From: Gnetum montanum
Lineage: Eukaryota; Streptophyta; Gnetopsida; Gnetales; Gnetaceae
Reading direction: 5' to 3'
Assembly (NCBI GenBank): GCA_015680685.1
Contig: MNCI01036132.1
Coordinates: 281,698 to 345,697, forward strand
DNA length: 64,000 nt
Shown here one piece after another: positions 10,060 to 21,555 of this stretch. The notes below the pieces were generated by a model. It had not been told where the DNA came from. It searched no databases and saw only the letters and a list, made by a program, of their open reading frames with translations. The translations under genes were made by a program, and so were the position numbers. How positions within the stretch are numbered: position 1 is the first letter of the stretch; every line of letters starts with the position of its first letter.

Positions 10060-12283
10060 CCAAGGCACTCTGCCTTCATCCCCTTTTCCAGCTTGCCCTT
10101 AAGTGAAGGCAGGGTTAGCTGTGCCTATCCAATGATCTTTCGGTGTCTGTTTTCCCTTCCATCCTTACACCAACGATTTAGGTCAGTACAGGTCCCTATA
10201 ATGACTTTTAACTTTTTCAAACTTAAGGGCTTCATTTTTCCAAGCGACGATTTTGATGGCTAATTTTTGTCGCAAGGCTTGAACCTCCTCCATAGATCGA
10301 TGTTGATGTTTGGTAGCCAACCTCCTCACATCAGCATTCACCCTAGCTAGCTCCTCCTGCTATTGGTGGATAAAGCTTTATATGTACTGATTTTTAGCAC
10401 CAACATTGCGCAGGCAATGAACTTCCACTGTCAACCCAACATTCTCCTGGTGAACCTCCATCAAGTCCTTGTTTAGATGATATGTACGAGCATCTTTCAA
10501 GAACATATCGAAGATTGCTAACTCTTTCTCATCCTCAACTATCTGGAGTTTGATTTGAAGCTATTGAAAAGCTTCATCTTTGGTGAGTTCATAGTTGAGG
10601 AGAGCTAGATCAGCAAGTTGGGCCCTTAATTGGGCAACTTCTGTTGCCAAGCGTTGATAATTTTCTTGAGCTACTTTGAGTTGCCCCTCCAAGATGAGGC
10701 TCTTACCCCTTGCCAAGAGCAGCTCTGACTGGGTTGCAGTGATATTATCTAGAAGATCAAAGACATCCAGAAGCGGTTGCCCAGTTCCCACCAGTCGATC
10801 CAACAATTCTTCATGTTAGGCTGCATCGATCCTACTACATGAAGTCCCTGTGGATGCCTGTACATCTTCAAGTCCATGTACATCCGGTACAGGTGCTATT
10901 GGTGCATTAAGGGCCATAGCAATCATGTCAGCAACCACTTCAACCATAATTTCCTGTTCCTGGTGCTACATCACTAGGACTGTCACCCCCTCTCCATCCT
11001 CCAAGCATACCAAAAAAGTAGCAGCATTTCCTAAAATTTTAAGAAATAATTGTTGGGTGGATATCGTTACTTCTCAAACACTAGAATCAATTCTTGCGGG
11101 TTCTTGTGTTCAAGCGATAGAGAACATCAGCCCTACTCTCTCTCTAACAAACTTACTAATTGAGCCACTTGCTCTAGATGGTTCATTGTAGGGCAATAAA
11201 CTAAAGGGTTTTCTCCTCCATCGGTCCCTATAGATTGCTCTTGTTGGCTCAAGAGTGATTGTCGGATCTCGCGTATATGTTCTGCGATTATTTGCGAACC
11301 TAACCTCATTGTTTGCATAGGCGTTGGAGGTGGTTGCTACTCTTCCTCAATTTGTATGGTGGTCAAAGTCTTATCTTTCATCATCTCCCACCATGAGGCA
11401 ATTGGGGAATGCTGAAGTGTATTGTTGGTGTATCATGCTATCCCTACCCATTTGCATAATTTTCCTAATTAAGCAGGGAAAGGATAGAGCCCGCCTTCCA
11501 CATTCACTTTCAACGAATCTTTTCTAAATCTCCAAAAATAACAATTGTGGAAGGCTCATTGGGAATTTTTCACTTAGAGCAGCACATGCACAAGTGGAAA
11601 AGGCAGTGATTTTGTTGGGTCTTACCATTGGATAAAAAATGGTAAGATGAAATTTTTGAATATACCCTCTCTACAGTGGTCAAAGTTCTAAACTCTTTGC
11701 AATCCACCCATTAGCACCACCTGATCCACTCCCCTTTTACCTCAGGATATGCTTGCTTAGGGATCTCCGCCACATCAGCTACAATCTCTGGCAACCCCAG
11801 AGCTTGTGCAATCACTTCCGCAAAGTAAGAGACATAGATGTCCTTGATTCTTACTCTAGACCCCAGCTGTCAATTTTTCCAGAAGAGATAAGTCTCTCCT
11901 AAATATCATTCACCACTGGATGTGATGATTGGCCACATAGGAGACTTTTGCAATTGGAGCTTCACATCTTCTGGTGCATTCTCAAGAAATGGTCCAAAGT
12001 TAAACTCTTGCAGGACCATTTGTTGCACCTCCCTTGGCCTAATAGCATCAAGACATGCCTGGGTTAGGGTAACCTCAAGACGTGGCGCTATCGCTAGAGT
12101 CTCATCCCCTTGCAATTGTTCACTGGGGATCTCCTCATCAAGTCCTTCACGGAGGGGGCCAGTTGCATGGGAGCCCTTCGCATGCTCTGGGTGCTAAACA
12201 CCTCATCCCCTTCATGTTCTTGGTCGCTTGTCCCTTGGTTGTGATGGTCGTTCTCCCCTTGGATGCCTTAGTTTCAGTGCCAT
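10060..12283 (-). pseudogene. E2 ORF3, coiled-coil protein of unknown function
   Basis: A long decayed frame in the env position of the element. ATG is possible at 12,283. The N-terminal third carries NFGPFLENAP, then QLQKSPMWPI and SGE-x-YLGETY (near 11,960-11,880), followed by AEVIAQALGLP. The C-terminal half (10,806-10,250) is a strong coiled coil rich in Leu, Glu and Gln (for example QENYQRLATEVAQLRAQLAD). Stops and small frameshifts break it into pieces. ORF3 of E5 (56,131-58,295) shows the same motifs in the same order. I see no signal peptide, transmembrane helix or Env fusion feature, so 'env-like' would describe position only. Function unknown. Confidence 0.6.
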
Positions 12284-12719
12284 TTGCAATCAAACATAAC
12301 CATTAATTAAATTGTTCACAAGTTGCGCAAAATGGCCCTCATACACCTTCTTAGTTTGACTAAGTTATGGTGCTGGCACGTGCATCCCATTAAATTTCCC
12401 AAAGTATTAGTTCATGGTTTAGAGACAAAAACAATGATGCATGAGTTGTAGGTTATACTATTTTTTTTGCTTTTGTCTCCTAAGAGGTGTTCAGTCTTTA
12501 ATAATTGTAAGTTAAGTAATTAATTGTTCTGTAAACCTCACCCTCTCCCTCCCCCCCACAACTGAGAGCATACCTCCAGTTACAAAAGAGGGAAAGGATA
12601 GGTTAATTAGGATGCACAGTAGATAACATAAGTGCATGAAAGAAGAGGTGTGGTGGAAAAAACATCGAAAAACTCCCCCCCAATTTGTGTGGAAAACAAT
12701 CAAAGATGCATGGTGCAAC
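12284..12719 (-). other. ORF3 leader in E2
   Basis: About 440 bp between the internal TATA box and the ORF3 start, with C- and T-rich runs. In E5 the TATA-to-ORF3 distance is also several hundred bp. No convincing coding content. Confidence 0.4.
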
Positions 12720-12801
12720 GGGGTATATATAGAGTTTTGTTGCTGCATCGATGGGGCCGCATATACGTAGGGGGCTGCATATATAAGGCCTAGTTAATGC
12801 A
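12720..12801 (-). promoter_or_regulatory. Internal U3 copy with TATA box ahead of E2 ORF3
   Basis: In sense it starts TGCATTAACTAGGCC and contains TATATGCAGC and GTATATGCGGCC. The 5' LTR of E2 starts TGCATTGACTGGGC and carries TGCATATAC/GTATATGCGGCC. TATATATA follows at 12,732-12,722. Downstream sequence does not match the rest of the LTR, so this is not a full 3' LTR. A promoter role for ORF3 is inferred. Confidence 0.5.
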
Positions 12802-13070
12802 GGGGGTTGTGCACATTGACCAACGTTGACCAGCCAAATAAAAGCCCAAAAAATTTAATTTAAAATGCCAAATTAGGGTAGTTGAAGAGCTGGAGAGACC
12901 GGGGACTTGGCTAAAAGAAAGAGAAAGGTAAGCGGGGCGAGAAAAAGAGTAAAAAGTAGGAGAATGTTGTGAGAAAGAACTCTAGGGAGAAGAATTTGAG
13001 CAATGGGTAGCATGGAAACAATCAACCAACAAAATCAAGAGGATGGGAGAGTAACAAACGAAACCAGGGA

Positions 13071-13123
13071 TATGCAAGTGGGTTCTCCCCATAGTAGGCA
13101 GTAGCCTTTATAGTCCTTGCATA
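13071..13123 (-). repeat. Conserved 3' UTR block, E2 copy
   Basis: In sense: ATATGCAAGGAC ... GGGAGAACCCACTTGCATATC. The ends form an inverted repeat (TATGCAAG / CTTGCATA). The same block is in E3, E4, E5 and E6. Confidence 0.7.
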
Positions 13124-13565
13124 TTGTCAACACCGGAGTCCATGGGCCCTGGCGTCAAGGAACAGTGACCGCAAGTTAATACTCACATCCATGAGAACCC
13201 ACTGAAGCATTATGGGTTCACGGAAATCCTGACAAACCATCAAAACATAAGATAGGTAGTGAGGTAAGTCGTGGAGATAAATGGGTGAAGAGAGAGGAGT
13301 GGAAATTGGAATTCCAGTTATCGATCACATGAAACCCCATGTGAAGTTATGATTAAGTGACCTGATAGGACCTTTCCCAAGTTCAGACCCAAAACCAACC
13401 ACATACAGTGACATCGTAGCAACAAGTGAAGACTCATCCACCCCTAAGAGGACAAGAATGCACCCATAGAGAACCACCACTCCAACATGCATGAGAGGAA
13501 GGAAGTGAAATGTGACTAAGTTAGAGGGGACAAGCTAGTCCCATAACTAGTGCTGGTGGCCCATG

Positions 13566-13760
13566 AGAGGCGGTCTAAGGGGTATGCTGAATTCCCACAT
13601 AGTTATGATTTTATTTTTATTTTTATTTTGTGGAAACCACACCATGCAAAGACCCATGCTGAGACCCATGTTGGCTTGCATGCATTCCACCAAGGGGTGT
13701 TCTTTGAATCCTCATACATTGTATTTTTTTATTATTTTGTGGAAACCACACCATGCAAGG
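13566..13760 (-). repeat. A-loop hairpin repeats, E2 copy (two units)
   Basis: Each sense unit reads TGCATGGTGTGGTTTCCACA, an A-rich loop, then (unit at 13,566-13,654) TGTGGGAATTC and a CCCCTTAGAC-like end. Arms TTTCCACA and TGTGGGAA pair with one G-U. In the second unit, GGTGT/ACACC and TCC/GGA pair. Confidence 0.7.
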
Positions 13761-14335
13761 TTAAATTTCCAAGGAGCTTCCTTATATAAAAGAACTTGGA
13801 GTGGTAAGAAATCCGTGAAAACACTTTTGCAACCTAGGGGATAGAAAAGTATGAAGAACGTTGCATTCCCCTTGAAGTCACACCTGATTCAAACCATTGG
13901 ATCATCCCCAAGTCTGGGAACTACACAAGTCACACATTAATTAAAATGTTTTTAAGTGAAAGGGGTTTGCATGTTTCCAAAGGGAGGAAAACCATGGAGT
14001 GGATGAATGGGTGGATGACATGGACTCATTGCCAAGTTTATGAGATGAAAGTAGATGTAAATTCCAAGAACAACAATGCGAGAGCGGGAGCAAGATAAAA
14101 TAGGTGGACCAACCACATCACACATCTCATGACAATAAGATAATTTATTGGTAACCAACTAGAAATTACACACACACACAGAAATAAGCAAACAAGAAAT
14201 AGAAAAGTAATTAAAGAAAGAAAGAAAAAGTGAGTAAGAATTGGCAAACATATGAATGATGTTGAAAAACAAAAAAGTGTTAAACAAAAAAGTTTCAAAA
14301 ATGGTGAGGAGCTTAGTAGACTAGATTATCATGGT

Positions 14336-17300
14336 GAACAATCTCCCCCACGACTAGGTTGGGAGGAGGACACCCAAAAGATGGAACGAGGTCGTCCTTG
14401 TGATGCTAAGGCAATAGCACTGGTTTGATGGAGTTCACGAAAAGGTTTTAATTATTTCCTATTCACCAACTGTGTTCTCGTGGGGTCCTCAGGTTTGTGT
14501 ATAAACAAGGCCCCAGATGGGAAGGTTTCAGAGATAATGTAGGGTCCCTCCCATAGTTTTTGAAACTTGGTACATTGCAGTACGTGTGTGGGGTTCTAGT
14601 AGAGTACCTTATCTCCACATCTAAATGTTCCCTTCTGAATCCTAAGATCATGATGTTTTTTATTGTAGGCCTTGTGTATCTCATTTGATGACAAGGCCAC
14701 TAATCGATTCTCATCTAGCACACTTAAGTTGATAAGTCATTCACATTGTGCTAGTGGCAGGTCAAGGCCCAAGTCACTGGTTGTAGATAGTGTCTAGAGT
14801 TCTACCTAGATTGGAAGTTTCGGTAGCTTACTGTACACTAACTCATAAGGGGAGTAACCTATAGGAAGTTTCCAAGTGAAGTGATAGGCCCAGAGGGCAT
14901 TGTTAAGTCTGGTGCTCCAGTCCCTCCTATATTTACTGATGGTTTAAGTGAGGAATTTGGTAATCTCCCTATTGGTGACTTCAGCTTGGCCATTGAATTG
15001 GGGGTGATAAGGTGTTGTAAATTTATGAGTAACCCCCAAGTGTTGCATGAGCTTACGAAAAGTGATTCCTGTGAAATGTGTTCCATTATCTAACATGAGT
15101 GCACATGGCACTCCAAACCTATTTACGATTTGCTATTGGACAAATTGTGCAGCAGTGTTTAAGGAATAGTCGATGATGGCTACTACCTCTGTCCACTTTA
15201 TGCAGTAGTCAACAGCAATGATGATGTACGCCTTCCCATTGGACATGGGTGTGATGGGACCCATGAAGTCGATGCCCCAAATGTCAAAGGGCTCCAATGG
15301 TTGGAGCCACTGTTGAGGTCCCTCCATTCATGCAAACATCCCACCATCTCTCTAACATTGTTCACAAGAGCGGGAGAACCATTGTGCATAACTAAAGAGT
15401 GCAGGCTAGTAATACCCTATAAACAGGATCTTAATGGCCATGCATCATCTAGCATAATGGCCTCCACAAGGGCCCTCGTGAGCATCTTGGAGGATGCGCA
15501 GTGTATCATCATTAGGGACACACCATCGAACCAGGCCATCTACACACACCTTATAAAGGTGACCCTTGATTTCCATGAAGCACTTAGCCTTATGGAGAAA
15601 CTGCTATTTCTACCGATGGTCCCATTCCTTTGGCAATTCTTGGGTTTTGAGATAGGTGAGGATGGGGCTGAACCAAGGTGATTCTTTGCGCACCTGCGCA
15701 TTGATTGCTCCCACGAAGAGGAGTTCATCTAGAAATTGGTCGAAGAGTGGCTCCTCCTCTTCTGCATTATTCCATCGTAACTGACACAAGTGGTCAGTGA
15801 CCACATTCTCTATTCCCTTCCAGTCTACCATAGTGAGGTCAAATTCCTAAAGAAAATTCATCCATCGTATGATATAGGGGCTCACCATTGGTTTGTTCAT
15901 CAGGAACCGGATGGCATTGTGGTTGGTATGCACGAACACCTTGTACCCAAGCACAAAGTGTTGAAATTTTTCCAAAGCGAACACCACCACCATTAACTCT
16001 TTTTCGGTGGTGGTGTAATTAAGCTGAGCACCCACAATGCTGCGGCTTGCATAGTGAATATAGTATGGGTGTTTCTAGTCATCCCACTATGTAAGCATGG
16101 CTCCCAACGCATAGTTGGATGCATCCATCATGATGTGGAAGGGTCTAGACCAATCAGGTGCCCATAGAATTGGAGTTTCTACGAGTTTCTTTTTAAGCAT
16201 TTGGAATGCAGATTCACATTCCCTGGTCCAGATGAATAGAGCATCTTTCTTTGTGAGCTCCACCAATGGCTTGGCTATCTTTGAGAAATTTTCAATGAAG
16301 CACCGATAGTAACTAGTGTGACCAAGAAATGACCGAACATCTTTTACAGTTCTTGGTTGATTGGTTATTCCTTGGATGATCCTGATCTTTTCAGGATCCA
16401 TGCTAATCCCTGCTTGTGAAATACAGTGCCCCAGAATAGTGCCCTCTTGGACCATTAAGTGACTCTTTTTCCAATTGAGCTGTAGATTAGTTTCCACACA
16501 TCTTTTCAGAACTTGCTCAAGGCGGTCCAAGGCTTGTTCAATTGTGGCTCCATAGGTAGAGAAATCATCCATGAAGACTTCTACCCCATTGCCAATTTGC
16601 TACTGAAAGATGTTGATGATAAGGCATTAGAAAGTGGCAAGCACATTACATAGGCCAAAGGGCATCTTTTTGTATGTGAAAGTTCACCATGGACTTGTAA
16701 ATGTTGTTTTGGTCTGGTCTTCTAGCATGATTTGGATTTGGTTATAGCCACTATAGCCATCCAAAAAGCTATAATAACAATGTCATGTGATGGTATCCAA
16801 CACCTGGTCCACAAATGGGAGCGGGAAGTGATCCTTGAAGGTAGCCATGTTGAGCAATCAGAAATCTATACAAACCCTCCATTTTCCACCTTTTTTGGGC
16901 ACAATAATGAGTGGGCTAACCCATTCACTATCTGCAATGGAGTAGATGAACCCCGCTTTCAGCAACTGCTTGATTTCATCTTTGACAACCTGCTCTAGTT
17001 TAGGATTCAACCATCTTTGTGGTTGTCGTCACGACTTCATGGAGGGATCGATATAAATCTGATGTTGGCAAACCCTAGGATCAACTCCTGTTAGTTCAAG
17101 ATATGACCATGCAAAAGCTACCTCCCATTTGTTCACAACCTTCAGCAACTTCTTCTATTCAGAAGCAAGGATGGCATTAATAATCATTGGCTTCCCATTT
17201 TGCAAAAATGCATATTCTAAATGAGCCAGTAAGGATTTGAGTTCCAAGGGCTCCTATTTAAAACTTTTCCCCAATCATCAAAGTCATCAACAGTAGATAC

Positions 17301-17985
17301 TTGTTGATGGATCTCTTCCAATTCATCCATGTTTTCTACATAGGCACGTACAAGCCCCTCAGATGGTTCCATGCATAAAGTGCTGCTAGTAGGGTCAGCG
17401 GTCAGCCACTGGGTGCCTTCTTGATTTGTGACTGTTGTGTACAGGCATTTTTGAACTTGCGATTCTTTGGTACACCGACTACATGCTTGAATAGATGTCT
17501 ACTTAGCGGACCATAGCTACTGCACATAGTTGCACCCAAAGTTATTGTATGTGATGCATGGAACGTGCTTCTTCTCGATCTTCCCAAAATGATTTTCCTT
17601 TGAAATTTCAAGGGAAAGATCTCAGAGCCCCAATCTTGCATCCACGGTGCTTAGCCAAACTCTTTCCATTATGATTGGAAAGTTCCCCTTACAATTCTCA
17701 ACATGGATGACAAGGAAGTCAGTAGGATAGGACCACCTAAAAATGATGGTCACAATTTCTTCCACCAATCCCAAGGGAATAGCAATGGATTGGTCTACCA
17801 ACTCAAGCCAAATGTTGCTCTTCTTTAATGGGGGCAGGTTCCAAGTCTTGTACATGTCATGTGAAATCAAGTTGACTCCCAACCCCGAATGCAAAAGAGC
17901 TTTACATGGCTCATTTCCTACCACCTGAAGATATATGAGGGGGCTTCCCGAATCAGTCAATTTCCAAGGAAGATGACCTGTCTTT
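14336..17985 (-). pseudogene. E2 pol: protease, RT, RNase H, integrase
   Basis: Protease lies at about 17,960-17,620 (KALLHSGLGVNLISHDMY; the catalytic Asp of the usual DSG is His here). RT is about 17,010-16,290 with MDDFSTYG at the active site and the long 161-aa open piece 16,572-16,087 (LNWKKSHLMVQEGTILGH, VRSFLGHTSYYR). RNase H is about 16,150-15,850 (MMDASNYALGAML). Integrase is about 15,640-14,340 with WGIDFMGPITP at 15,280. It ends with an RGGD tail (CGGD in sister copies). The order and the phrases match Athila-lineage pol. Frameshifts and stops are frequent, so it is inactive. Protease cuts the polyprotein, RT/RNase H copies RNA to DNA, and integrase inserts it. Confidence 0.85.
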
Positions 17986-18599
17986 ATCTAGTCAATCACA
18001 GCGTGTGTGAGCATGATCGTTTATACGTTGGAGGGCATTTGGTTTGAAGGTTTCTCGAAGGATGGAATGGTGGAGGCAATTGGAAGTTCAAAGGAACTAT
18101 CCACAGGTGTGTGTGAGGGTATGTTTAGGTTATTGGGCCAGAAAAAGGGATGTTTCCATGGCTTCACGTCTAGTCCACTCGGTTGAGGAGCCAATTGTAA
18201 GTTGACAGCCCTCATAGCATTACGTTGCTATGGCTGTGGTGGTATTTTCCCCTGCATAGGTGGAGCATGTGGTAGCTGAGTGGGGTGTTGCTAAGTAGGG
18301 ATGGAAAGAGAAGGTGATGGAGGGTAGTAGAGATGTGGGTTCTCCCCCCAGGTGATGGAGACTATGCTCAAAAGTATTCTGGGGGGTGGTAATGACTTTG
18401 AAAAGTCATGTGACTAGAAGACTCCTGCAGGGAGATAGGTTGCTAAACATAGTACCCATACGGATCGGGCTATTGGTAAGGGTACTGCTGCCTTGGAGGT
18501 GGCATCCCCATGCTTGTGGATGCTACCATTGCTGAAAGTATTCGTAAGGTTGCGATGGTGCTCCACTTGGATAATATCCTTGCTACTGGTGTAATTGCC

Positions 18600-20520
18600 T
18601 GGGATTGCCTTGTGGGTAAGACAACCTTCGGGGTGTTTTCCTCTTAGCCAAGCAAGGATTCAACACATACACCCTAGACTCTTGTAGATGTAAAACCATG
18701 GGAAAACACCCCTTAGTATGTTCTTATTGGCATATGTCACATTCATCATCTCCCTCTGTATCAGAGTCTGAAACCTATTCTACTACAGCAAATTTGCCCT
18801 TACCTCTATGGTAGGCACATTTAGCTTCCTTCTTCCTATGCCAATCATGATCATTACTCTACTCTTTGGATTCCTCTATGATTTCCAGAACACTTTGAAA
18901 TTTTTTGTCCAAAGAGTCCCACATCTTGTCAACCTTTTTCAATATTTTAGAAGAAAATTTTTATAGGGGCAAGGTTTTACAGTTCACTGTTGCATCCAGT
19001 GCTGATTCCTCCTCATCTTCACAAAATCGAACTTCCCTCTTTCTAATGGAGGGATCCCAATTATACCCCTCTGCACTCTCCTTCTTTCTAAGTTCCTCCT
19101 CTTCTTTAGCCACTTGCTCAATTAAGCACTGCAGTTGATGGACTCCTAATTCTAATAGTCATCCTTGGGCATACACGCCAAGGGTCTTTCTAGTTTCAAA
19201 GTGGAGCCCATCAATGATATGGTGAAGTTGTGCCCACTGAGAGTAGCCATGACCAGGGCATCGATGTAATAGTGAGTAGTATCCACTCATGGCCGCATCC
19301 AAGGGTTCATGACCACCTTGCTTCCATCCTTGGATCTAGCGTCTCAGGTTAGCCACTCTGAAGTAAGTTTGATACTTGTCGTTAAAGAGTTCCAGCATCG
19401 TACTCCATCTCCTGATTGATTCTGGCTCCAAAGACCAGTACCAGCTTTCTGCTTCTTTGATGAGTGTGTGAAGGAACAGCTTAAGTTTTTTCCAATCATT
19501 ATCAATATTTTGTAGGGTGCAAGCATCATGAAATGCTTGCAAGTGAGTCTATGGATCACAGTTATATCCCCCTTCAAATCTGGGGATGTTGTTCATGTCA
19601 ATGCGCTTGATCTGGCTATCTTGAAAGTGCCTACTGGGTATTTGAACTACCTCGATGATATGGAGCATGCTTCGAGTAGCCAGCAATGGTTCATCTAAGT
19701 CATAGTCCTACTGAAGGTCACGATGTCTGTGATGATTTTGGTTGCCTCTCCTTTCTTGATGGTGAGGCTCGAGTGATTGGTCTCACACTCCCTCACATTG
19801 TTCCCTTCGGCCCTTGCAACCACCATCACCCTAATCCTTTCTACCATGGTTACGATCAGAATTGGAACTGGACAAAGGTAGAGTGAAGCGGGAGGATGGA
19901 GAAGAGGGAGAGGTATCACCATCGTCCCAATGTTGATCTCCCCCTCTACTCTAATGATAGCCTTGATCTTCATGCACATCCTTGCTTGTGAGATGACCTC
20001 TCCTGCATGACCCCCCATCCTCCTAGGGGTCCCGGTCACTTGATTGCTTGTTTTGAATGATGGATTGAATGATATGATGCCCCAAAGAAAGTTTGGCTGA
20101 ATGGGAATTATGAAAGATAGGTTCCCCATCATCCTGCAGTCCTTGCAAGAATAAAGGGTTACTAAACTGTTTCCCCTTCATGTGTTCATACTGTTCTGCC
20201 TGCTGCTAGTCTCATACATGTTGTGCCTCAGTTGGACGATACTCTTAGTAGTCATGGTCCTCCACGACGTACTCCACACTATGTTCCTAAATGCCTAATC
20301 TAGTGAGATTATAAAACAACATTCCAAGAGCCGATCGATCAGGCGATAGTATGATGTTGCCTTCCATGTCTCGCCAGCATAGATGCTCATCCTAATGTAG
20401 GATAAAGGTGAAGTTGGGGACATATTCATCTAGATGAGTGTATACCACCTGACATTCTTATGGCACTAGTGGGTTGGATCCATCCTACCTGTGAGAAGAA
20501 GATATTTTGGATGTTAGATA
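18600..20520 (-). pseudogene. E2 gag
   Basis: Gag forms the cytoplasmic particle that packages element RNA. The start appears lost: where E6 has ATGTCTTCTTCTCA, E2 has ATATCTTCTTCTCA (near 20,505). A region rich in Arg, Asp, His and Ser follows, then the capsid-like core DMNNIPRFEGGY ... SWYWSLEPESIRRWSTMLEL (19,600-19,330) of the retrotransposon gag type. The zinc knuckle at about 18,755-18,715 reads CDICQ*EHTKGC. A low-complexity Pro/Gln-rich tail leads into protease. Several stops are present. Confidence 0.8.
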
Positions 20521-20651
20521 ATCCACTAATTGGTTTACCTTACTTTTTACTTAGACTGCCTAGCGTGTGTAGACTTTACTATCCTAGGTCCGTTCCAATG
20601 ACGTGAATGATAATTTTGCTAAGGTTAGATGGTGCATGTAAGACTAATAGT

Positions 20652-20669
20652 GCCCAACAACGGCACCAA
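20652..20669 (-). promoter_or_regulatory. E2 primer binding site, tRNA-Asp type
   Basis: In sense TTGGTGCCGTTGTTGGGC, immediately after the LTR end ...CTCATCA. It matches the tRNA-Asp site used by Athila elements (TGGCGCCGTTG...) with C-to-T changes. Confidence 0.85.
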
Positions 20670-21552
20670 TGATGAGCGGCTATGTACCTCTGCACCCAAC
20701 CATGCGAATCACAGGCGTTCACACGTGACTCGATCGAATTTTGTAGACTGTAAGCACTTCACATACACCAAACCCTAACCAAAAAAACCTTGTGTTAGAA
20801 TAGTCATTGTCTTCCCAACCTCACTTGTGATGTTCTGATTGCAATGGTTAAGTGAGATTGAGGAAAATGATTTTTATGGCTTTTTCACTTTATCTTCTAG
20901 CATCTAATTCTTGAAATGAAATGTAAGGAATGGAATATTACGTAACCTATAATTATCCTAATCTATCTCTTAACTCTTCCTAGCATAAGTATCTGATCCC
21001 ATCTTCCATGCACATCCTGAGTAGCCCCTAACCACTACTGGGTTACTAGACGTTAAGCATCACTGGGTTGCCAAGTGTTGGGTTTACATTCAAGATGGTT
21101 GTACTTATGGTTTTTACAAGCTATAAAAGAGTGATGATGATTAAAGTGATAACAATGAAAACTTAAAGAATTATTAAACCATAGAAATATTACGCTATTA
21201 AATGCTCAAATGACTAAGTCCAATTGCTACAAGGAATGCTTGAAAAGCTTTTCTTTATTGCCAATCACACCAATGGGCTTAGGTACATTAGTGCTCGAAT
21301 AAAGAGCTAGACACCTTCCTCACACCTACTATAGGCACTTGGAAAATATTCTAACTCTCGTGGAAACAAACTACAAGAGCTTTACTACAACTGCCAAAAA
21401 TATACCTAAGTGTGGTGGAAGCATACTTATTTGTAGGCTAGAACAGGCATTGCATAAATGAGGCCACATAGACACATGGACAGATGCGTCGATAGGGCCA
21501 CGTCAACATGGCCGCATATACGGGGCCCTGTATATGCAGCCCAGTCAATGCA
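20670..21552 (-). repeat. E2 5' LTR
   Basis: 883 bp, TGCATTGACTGGGC ... GCTCATCA in sense. U3 has a perfect 8-bp inverted repeat, GCATATAC and GTATATGC. R and U5 align with the LTRs of E5 and E6, but U3 does not: it has GCATATAC words in place of GATATC words. The right boundary abuts E3 gag directly. Confidence 0.85.
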
Positions 21553-21555
21553 TCG

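Larger units (their letters stand above)
12802..14335 (-). other. E2 3' UTR
   Basis: Noncoding stretch after the pol tail. It holds two A-loop hairpin units (13,566-13,760) and the conserved inverted-repeat block (13,071-13,123). Confidence 0.6.
10040..21552 (-). mobile_element. E2: Athila-like Ty3/gypsy element with ORF3
   Basis: In sense order: 5' LTR (21,552-20,670), tRNA-Asp primer site, gag, protease, RT, RNase H, integrase ending in a (C/R)GGD tail, 3' UTR with hairpin repeats, an internal U3 copy (12,801-12,720), then ORF3 (12,283 to about 10,060). The RT box FMDDFSTYG-like and integrase WGIDFMGP place it with the Athila lineage. The 3' LTR is missing; E1's LTR replaces or interrupts the end of ORF3. 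The right flank is gag of E3, so E2 either inserted into E3 or was joined to it by rearrangement. Confidence 0.75.

Noticed and set aside
12300-12801. 3' LTR of E2
   Set aside because: Only the first part resembles the E2 LTR start; the rest does not align and no LTR end (CTCATCA) is present. Treated as an internal U3 copy.
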